Under the pieces are notes generated by a model. It was not told the origin of the DNA, did not search any database, and saw only the letters and a program-made list of their open reading frames with translations. Source: Acanthaster planci (taxonomy: Eukaryota > Echinodermata > Asteroidea > Valvatida > Acanthasteridae). From it: a DNA stretch of 64,000 bases. Position numbers and translations under genes: made by a program. How positions within the stretch are numbered: position 1 is the stretch's first letter; the number at the start of each line of letters is the position of its first letter. Location: NCBI RefSeq assembly GCF_001949145.1, contig NW_019091438.1, forward strand, positions 168,885 to 232,884, given 5' to 3'. Shown in pieces: positions 63,855-64,000 of the stretch.

Positions 63855-64000
63855 CACTGGTACGTGGCCATGTGATACTGCTTCGTCTACAAGACAATTT
63901 ATCATAACTGTATTCTCATGCATGAGAAGGACGTCCTTGGGGACACGCTTCAAACCAGCAAAACCAGGAGTACCAGTTACAGATATATAGCCCTTGTCAA
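63855..64000 (-). CDS. possible partial exon of another gene, runs off the right edge
   Basis: On the - strand from the window end, one frame reads DKGYISVTGTPGFAGLK, then RVPKDVLLMHENTVMINC and SHGHVPV, before a good donor gtaagc at 63854. The pattern P-x-D-V...E-x-T-V-x-I-x-C resembles the first strand and cysteine region of an immunoglobulin-like domain (nephrin or Kirrel type). The acceptor lies outside the window, so this is tentative. The frame is also open past the donor. Confidence 0.35.

Overview
This is a piece of an animal nuclear genome. It holds most of three nicotinic acetylcholine receptor (nAChR, Cys-loop ligand-gated channel) alpha-type subunit genes, separated by long non-coding DNA. 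All three have five recognisable coding exons with matching intron phases (1, 0, 0, 2, 0): about 140 bp, exactly 45 bp, exactly 110 bp, about 1.0-1.1 kb, and a terminal 204-243 bp exon carrying M4. From family knowledge this is the layout of the vertebrate six-exon neuronal genes (CHRNA2-6, CHRNB2/4). The divergent proteins, clustered paralogs, GC-rich exons in AT-rich introns and small palindromic transposon relics suggest a marine invertebrate. I lean to an invertebrate deuterostome (amphioxus, hemichordate or echinoderm), but a lophotrochozoan cannot be excluded.

Layout: gene A is on the + strand (coding exons 1229-4290). Gene B is on the - strand (20741-7012) and converges tail-to-tail on A across a 2.7 kb spacer. 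Its second intron has grown to about 9 kb. A 33.8 kb interval (20742-54588) follows, with no gene I can name; it should hold the missing first exon of B. Gene C is on the - strand (57642-54589), in tandem with B. From 57643 to about 63854 I see no clear gene. At the right edge a possible partial exon of another gene runs off the window on the - strand. The short signal-peptide exon was not found for any of the three genes.

All three subunits have the Cys-loop, the loop B Trp and the adjacent Cys-Cys pair of alpha subunits, plus M1-M4. They could contribute the principal face of acetylcholine sites in a pentamer at the plasma membrane. A and C share an unusual outer end of the pore helix M2, with Pro at 19' and Ser at 20'. 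B keeps the ordinary acidic 20' residue. A and C therefore look like sister paralogs although B lies between them and A is inverted relative to C.

The non-coding DNA contains two copies of a palindromic MITE-like element, another short inverted repeat inside gene A, a recent 68-bp tandem duplication, several perfect hairpins, simple repeats and one unidentified 165-codon open frame. I found no RNA gene, CRISPR array, operon or defence system. The most notable biology is the receptor cluster and its pore and ligand-site variants.
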